The notes under the pieces were generated by a model that saw nothing but the letters and a program-made list of their open reading frames with translations, did no database searches and had not been told where the DNA came from. The position numbers were made by a program, and so were the translations under genes. Below are positions 39,621 through 43,322 of a stretch of 43,322 bases of DNA, in pieces (the first letter of the stretch is position 1; each line of letters opens with the position of its first letter). Source of the stretch: a virus. The stretch lies in IMG/VR virus record IMGVR_UViG_3300025704_001651, positions 1 to 43,322 of that record; one strand, given 5' to 3'.

Positions 39621-39905
39621 CTACCACCAATAACTTGCCACGCCGTAACCGTAGACATTTATGATTGCGAAGTAGCCAGTGATCATCATCACGAATGCCG
39701 CTTCTCTTCTGTATGAAGCATAACATTGTGTGAGTGCTCCTACCAAGAATCCCGGATACACGATAGTCATGTCCGGATCTGAGGCTGTGATCGCTAGTGT
39801 AAGGCTGGCTCCAACTGTGAATATGAAACTGACAAGTTCAAAATAGAACGCTGTCCGGTCACTTTCAAAACTACGAAGCCAGAATGATCTGACTTTGTCT
39901 AACAT
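39621..39905 (-). CDS. Small membrane protein, about three segments
   Basis: The protein has 94 residues. After a short basic start (KVRSFWLRSFESDR), hydrophobic segments AFYFELVSFIFTVGASLTLA, VYPGFLVGALTQCYAS and AAFVMMITGYFAIINVYGYG form about three helices. The layout is like small phage relatives of PnuC or SWEET-type half transporters, but no functional motif is visible. It starts with a TAATG overlap to the DsbA-like gene. Confidence 0.65.
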   Translation of the reverse strand: MLDKVRSFWLRSFESDRTAFYFELVSFIFTVGASLTLAITASDPDMTIVYPGFLVGALTQCYASYRREAAFVMMITGYFAIINVYGYGVASYWW

Positions 39906-40162
39906 TAAAGTTTGCCGGCTGTGTTTAGTATGCTCTCCAGGGTGTCCATCTCATCTGCGATGTTCTGGTAGTTGCCCTTGTGTGCAACTGATATTGCCTT
40001 GTTGATCAGGGCTGGTTTCAATTCTAGTTCCTCTGCGATTGCTTTCACTGTGTCTTTCAATCCACCTTTCAAGTCCTCGACCTCACCTAGTACCTGTGAG
40101 CCCTGTGAAATGATCTGGATCAATTTCTGCTTTTCAGCGTCATTAAAGTTTCTTACTGCCAT
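39905..40162 (-). CDS. dsbA: T4 DsbA-like double-stranded DNA-binding protein
   Basis: The protein has 85 residues, similar in size to T4 DsbA (about 89). The core LKGGLKDTVKAIAEELELKP, then ALINKAISVAHKGNY, closely follows the LNxGLNDTVKAVAEELDIKP-type helix of T4 DsbA, as far as I recall. The ending TLESILNTAG also fits. In T4 this small helical protein binds double-stranded DNA near late promoters. It has its own leadered sigma70-like promoter and an AGGAG Shine-Dalgarno. Confidence 0.7.
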   Translation of the reverse strand: MAVRNFNDAEKQKLIQIISQGSQVLGEVEDLKGGLKDTVKAIAEELELKPALINKAISVAHKGNYQNIADEMDTLESILNTAGKL

Positions 40163-40187
40163 TTGTTTCTCCTGTTGTTATCCAACA

Positions 40188-40216
40188 AGTATATAACAAA
40201 TCTACAATGAATGCAA
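40188..40216 (-). promoter_or_regulatory. Sigma70-like promoter for dsbA
   Basis: On the minus strand: TTGCAT (40216-40211), 17-base spacer, TATACT (40193-40188). A small inverted repeat TGTTG/CAACA (40173-40187) sits at the start of the leader, followed by AGGAG before the ATG at 40162. Confidence 0.7.
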
Positions 40217-40217
40217 A

Positions 40218-41135
40218 TTATTTTTTCTTTTTGGTTTTGACGTTGATCGCTTTACCACGTCTGTTGGGATTGGGATCTTTTCTTCTCTTCCTCGCCGCCG
40301 CACTTGCCCGGCCTTTTTTACCTAGTGCGTATGCTTTCTTGGCAGGTAAGCATTTGGGTTTCCCCTCACCTTTGCTCTTACCACCACATGATCCTCTGAT
40401 CTTTCCTTTTGGGCCCATTCGCACCCATTTGTCCTTGAACCATTTTTTTAAATTTTCATTTAGACCTTCTGCAAAAATTAAGTTGCCGTCTGATCCTATT
40501 TGAACATCTTCTGCTTTTACGCAGTTGGGTACACGTTTGCCGAACATGGTCTTCATGCCCTTCTTTGTGTAACCTTTCCAACATCTTGTGCCTTCCAAAG
40601 TGATGTAACCTTCTTTGTAGTATTCATTTCCTGGATCTGCATCGCCCGACTCATCCGGCCACCAATCCAATTCGTATTTCTCGCCATTGTCGAACATGGC
40701 TTTCATGCCTAGTATTCTTTTTTCGTATTCGTCTTTTACTGCTTCTGTACGTCCAGCAACCACATCCATTACAAAATTAAGTGTAGTGGCATTGGCTGTC
40801 AGTGAACCACATCTGGCACCAACCTCATTTTTAAGGTGATCGATCAGTATGCTTCCAGAACATTTTGCCAGTTCGTCACTCATGTCTTCAGGCACTTCTA
40901 GGTCAACGTAACAATAGACGAAGTCGTAGTGTGGTGCTGGAGACCCGTGTAGTATGTATTCATCCCTGCACACAACCCTTTTGAACCCATCGATGTTGTG
41001 CCAAACTGTCTGTTCGTTTGTGAATTCGTCTGGCGATCCGAAATGTTTTTCAAGATATTTGGAATAGTCGGCCGATTCCTGGTGATCCCAGTTGTCGTAG
41101 TTGGCCTGTTCTTCTAGTAATTCATTTATTCTCAT
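40218..41135 (-). CDS. Multi-module phage protein with basic C-terminal tail
   Basis: The protein has 305 residues. The N-terminal 150 form an unrecognised globular part (SADYSKYLEKHFGSPDEF, HYDFVYCYVDLEVPEDMS). Next comes a small module KKGMKTMFGKRVPNCVK that I know from several marine phage proteins. A strongly basic tail follows: WVRMGPKGKIRGSCGGKSKG, CLPAKKAYALGKKGRASAAA and a PNRRGKAINV end, matching DUF5872 in my judgement. The tails may bind DNA, RNA or metal. The neighbouring genes end in other such modules. A late-type TATAAATA lies 45 bases before the ATG. Confidence 0.7.
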   Translation of the reverse strand: MRINELLEEQANYDNWDHQESADYSKYLEKHFGSPDEFTNEQTVWHNIDGFKRVVCRDEYILHGSPAPHYDFVYCYVDLEVPEDMSDELAKCSGSILIDHLKNEVGARCGSLTANATTLNFVMDVVAGRTEAVKDEYEKRILGMKAMFDNGEKYELDWWPDESGDADPGNEYYKEGYITLEGTRCWKGYTKKGMKTMFGKRVPNCVKAEDVQIGSDGNLIFAEGLNENLKKWFKDKWVRMGPKGKIRGSCGGKSKGEGKPKCLPAKKAYALGKKGRASAAARKRRKDPNPNRRGKAINVKTKKKK

Positions 41136-41749
41136 CTTACAAATGCCCCTATTCTTCCGTGTACGTCTGGATACTCTCGGTATTTATACCCATTTGGGGG
41201 AGAGGTGTCATCACCTTCCCACACCGGAACGAACTCCATTATGCCACCTTCGAAGTCTGGATTGTGTCGCAGGTGCACTTCTATCAGTTTGTCACCGATA
41301 AATTCACAGTTCACAACATCATGTCCTGATACTGCATCTTGTATCTGCTCTGGCATTGGCATCACATCCATTGTCCTCGCCCATCGATCCCATTTCAAGA
41401 AAGTGTTTTCCTTTTTGAATCCTTCCACACAGAGCGATTGTTCACCATCTTTGTAATCCACTGACAGGTGTCTGCCTTCGAACCATTCACACCAGAAAAA
41501 TCCTGGCGGTATGTGTGTGGTTGTTTGTTCGATGAACATCTTCTCTGCACCTATGCCTAGACCGTATGCATTGACCACAGGACGCACAATGTAATCGCCT
41601 GATTCTGGTACGTCTATGCCTGCAGGTCCGCACTTGTAACCCATTTTACTTGCCAGTATCAATTTGTCCGTCAGCCACATGGTGTCAGGATCTGGATTCT
41701 GCCAGTACTGTTCTTCGGGATCTAGATGTGCTACTTCGAATACCCTCAT
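41132..41749 (-). CDS. ATP-grasp-like phage protein
   Basis: The 205-residue protein has DYIVRPVVNAYGLGIGAEKM, which resembles the ATP-grasp lysine/glycine-loop region. PPGFFWCEWFEGRHLSVDYK follows, then VNCEFIGDKLIEVHLRHNPDF, where E...GDKLIEVHLRxNPDF looks like the metal-binding C-terminal lobe (ExN-like). ATP-grasp enzymes ligate a carboxylate to an amine or thiol. I know this as a marine phage hypothetical, and no activity is known. It overlaps neighbours by 4 bases at each end. Confidence 0.5.
   Translation of the reverse strand: MRVFEVAHLDPEEQYWQNPDPDTMWLTDKLILASKMGYKCGPAGIDVPESGDYIVRPVVNAYGLGIGAEKMFIEQTTTHIPPGFFWCEWFEGRHLSVDYKDGEQSLCVEGFKKENTFLKWDRWARTMDVMPMPEQIQDAVSGHDVVNCEFIGDKLIEVHLRHNPDFEGGIMEFVPVWEGDDTSPPNGYKYREYPDVHGRIGAFVR
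41181..41188 (-). promoter_or_regulatory. T4-type late promoter element TATAAATA
   Basis: The exact T4 late consensus TATAAATA reads on the minus strand, 45 bases before the ATG at 41135. It lies inside the preceding gene. It could give a separate late transcript for the 40218-41135 gene. One match is also likely by chance at this base composition. Confidence 0.4.
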
Positions 41750-41931
41750 TTTTTGCTCTTGTTACCCCAGTTGGCCGCACCTTTTTTACGACACTGAACT
41801 AGAGCACCAGAGGCATAGGCCGATGGCCATACTTTATATCTTGATTTCACTTTATGATAGCAGGCGTCTTTCTTCTCTGCTAGTTGTTCGAATTCTTCTT
41901 CTGTGATTCCTACTACTTCACGGATCTGCAT
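41746..41931 (-). CDS. Small basic protein consisting mainly of a Cys-containing module
   Basis: The protein has 61 residues from the ATG at 41931, one base after the previous stop; an in-frame ATG at 41988 would overlap more. It begins MQIREVVGITEEEFEQLAEK, then a module DACYHKVKSRYKVWPSAYAS and GALVQCRKKGAANWGNKSK. That module, with its two cysteines, recurs at the ends of many viral and phage proteins and is uncharacterised. Here it stands almost alone. It could bind nucleic acid or metal. It is flanked by genes carrying two other such modules. Confidence 0.68.
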   Translation of the reverse strand: MQIREVVGITEEEFEQLAEKKDACYHKVKSRYKVWPSAYASGALVQCRKKGAANWGNKSKK

Positions 41932-41932
41932 G

Positions 41933-43322
41933 TTACCACTTCCTGCAAGACCAATATCTCGCTTTGGTCTTTGGTCCTGGGTTGGCACAGTTGTGTCTCG
42001 CCCTGAATGATTTTCTCGCTTTTGGATTTGATTTCCTGATCCTCATGGTTGGTCTCTTCGCACTTGTACCACCGTGTCCGAAGTTGACTTTTTTAACATT
42101 GCCTGTTTTAGGATCTTTCACGTACACTTTGAATTTCTTGACATCACCACGCATTGGTTTGTTCAGTGGAACTTTCCTGCCTTGGTACTCTGCGTCAAAA
42201 AGTTCTGTCTCGTCTTCTGGGAAACCCAGTGGACCAAGCACTTCTTCGAAGTCCTCGTCCTCTTCTATGTCAAATTCATCACCCTCTGGCATTGGTTGGT
42301 ATAATTTATCTGAGTCATCTAGATATTCTTTAGCACTGAATTGTAGTTTTTCATCGTTCATGAAATTTGGTCCTAGAACTTTTATAAGGTCATCGATCAT
42401 AAATGCTGTTACGCCACCTGTAGTTTCGCTTTGATCTAAAAAATCTTCTGTCTGCTGACCGTCCCATTCTCTCCAGTCTACGCCTATCTTTTTCGAGTAG
42501 GCTTCCATTTCTTCTTTGTCGTAACCGTCTGTTGGAATTCCAGTGTCGGATACGTCAAGATATCCGTATGCCAACATGTCACTATTTCCGCCCTCACGGT
42601 CTTTGTATTTCTCTGCTATCGCATCAAGGCCTTTCTTCTGTTCGTCGGTCAGTCCTGCGTCTTCTTCAATGCCTGACAGTTCCTTGAGTCTGACCAGTTC
42701 GTTCTCGTCTTCCTGCACCGCTGATTCGCCAGCGAAAGCATTGTCTTTTTTGATGATGTCTATTATTTCTTTTTCAGTGACATCAGGTATTAGGTCTGAT
42801 ATGGCCTTGACCGCATCTTTGGGATCAAGCACACTTTGTACGCCACCAGCGTACAGTTGTTGGATGATCTTGTCTTTGTTTGCCATTATGTATCCCGCAC
42901 CTGCTTTGTCTGTGGTGTATGGTGATTGTTTTTCCTGCACGTGTGCACCGCCCTGCATCTTTTCGTAGTGTTCCGCGGCCTCTTCTGGAGTTAAACCTAA
43001 CTCATCAGCATGACTCATGAACTGGTCTTTGGTCATGTTCTGTGCCATGTTGGCGATCTTCTCGCCTGCGTCTTCCTGCACTGGTGCGTTCACACCGTCG
43101 ATCCTGTTCAGTATGTTTCTTATTTCTACCATTGATTCCGCTATCGGTGAGTTGCCCATCTGCATCTGTGTCCTGTCGTTTGTGAATTGTGTTGTCTTGG
43201 CCAGACCCCTGCTACCTGCACTGGCTGGTGACTGGATCTGTTTGCCTGCGGACACGTGTCCCGTGTCAGTCATTGCCACCTTGGCGTCTATGTATGATCC
43301 GTAGTTGTAAGGTATACTGCTC
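41933..43322 (-). CDS. Large acidic phage protein with basic Cys-containing tail (5' end cut)
   Basis: The frame is open to the right edge: residues SSIPYNYGSYIDAKVAMTD run in from outside, so the start lies beyond the window. The GTG at 43279 is probably internal. At least 462 residues are visible. The middle is acidic and low in complexity (EGDEFDIEEDEDFEEVLGPL), with helices around VEIRNILNRIDGV. The end is basic, RKSFRARHNCANPGPKTKAR then YWSCRKW, a module with two cysteines seen at the ends of other marine phage proteins. A structural or prohead role is possible but not shown. Confidence 0.68.
   Translation of the reverse strand, partial: SSIPYNYGSYIDAKVAMTDTGHVSAGKQIQSPASAGSRGLAKTTQFTNDRTQMQMGNSPIAESMVEIRNILNRIDGVNAPVQEDAGEKIANMAQNMTKDQFMSHADELGLTPEEAAEHYEKMQGGAHVQEKQSPYTTDKAGAGYIMANKDKIIQQLYAGGVQSVLDPKDAVKAISDLIPDVTEKEIIDIIKKDNAFAGESAVQEDENELVRLKELSGIEEDAGLTDEQKKGLDAIAEKYKDREGGNSDMLAYGYLDVSDTGIPTDGYDKEEMEAYSKKIGVDWREWDGQQTEDFLDQSETTGGVTAFMIDDLIKVLGPNFMNDEKLQFSAKEYLDDSDKLYQPMPEGDEFDIEEDEDFEEVLGPLGFPEDETELFDAEYQGRKVPLNKPMRGDVKKFKVYVKDPKTGNVKKVNFGHGGTSAKRPTMRIRKSNPKARKSFRARHNCANPGPKTKARYWSCRKW

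Overview
The window looks like part of the genome of a T4-like marine myovirus. The evidence is a family B DNA polymerase of gp43 type, a gp45-type sliding clamp, a T4 RNase H-type 5'-3' exonuclease and a DsbA-like small DNA-binding protein. Genes are packed tightly: most junctions overlap by 1-20 nt, often as TAATG, and no gap exceeds about 140 bp. I see no rRNA, tRNA, CRISPR array or insertion sequence. The host is inferred, not seen. There are no photosynthesis genes, and the TctA/TctC transporter and the DUF465-like protein are typical of alphaproteobacteria, so a heterotrophic marine alphaproteobacterium (SAR11 or a relative) is more likely than a cyanobacterium.

Layout. 1-4.9 kb (+): the end of a thioredoxin reductase, then a nucleotide-sugar/surface-glycan operon (carbamoyltransferase, NAD-dependent epimerase, DegT aminotransferase, glycosyltransferase-like protein). 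4.9-11.2 kb (-): small conserved phage proteins, a MoxR-type AAA+ ATPase paired with a VWA/metallopeptidase-like protein, and several tiny membrane proteins. 11.3-12.1 kb (+): one isolated SGNH-like protein. 12.1-43.3 kb (-): one long minus-strand array. It starts, at its downstream end, with two tandem paralogues of a glycosyltransferase-like family. Next come the exonuclease, a methyltransferase, a 2OG-Fe(II) oxygenase, a sulfotransferase-like protein, TctC and TctA. Then follow 7-deazaguanine and purine genes interleaved with sugar and redox genes, then the clamp, polymerase, DsbA and a group of proteins with basic, cysteine-containing C-terminal modules.

The strongest biological theme is a dispersed 7-deazaguanine DNA-modification pathway. 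FolE (GTP cyclohydrolase I), a divergent QueD/PTPS-like protein, an unusual QueE, a queuosine-precursor (VUT/YhhQ) transporter and a DpdA-like transglycosylase all lie within about 14 kb. A GMP reductase and a phosphoribosyltransferase sit among them and could reshape the guanine pool. No QueC is visible in the window, so the final base cannot be predicted.

A second theme is regulatory. Several sigma70-like promoters place the -10 box exactly 6 nt before an ATG, so the predicted transcription start is the start codon itself and the mRNA would be leaderless. Other promoters in the same window have ordinary Shine-Dalgarno leaders. Family calls come from recognising motifs by eye; no database search was run.
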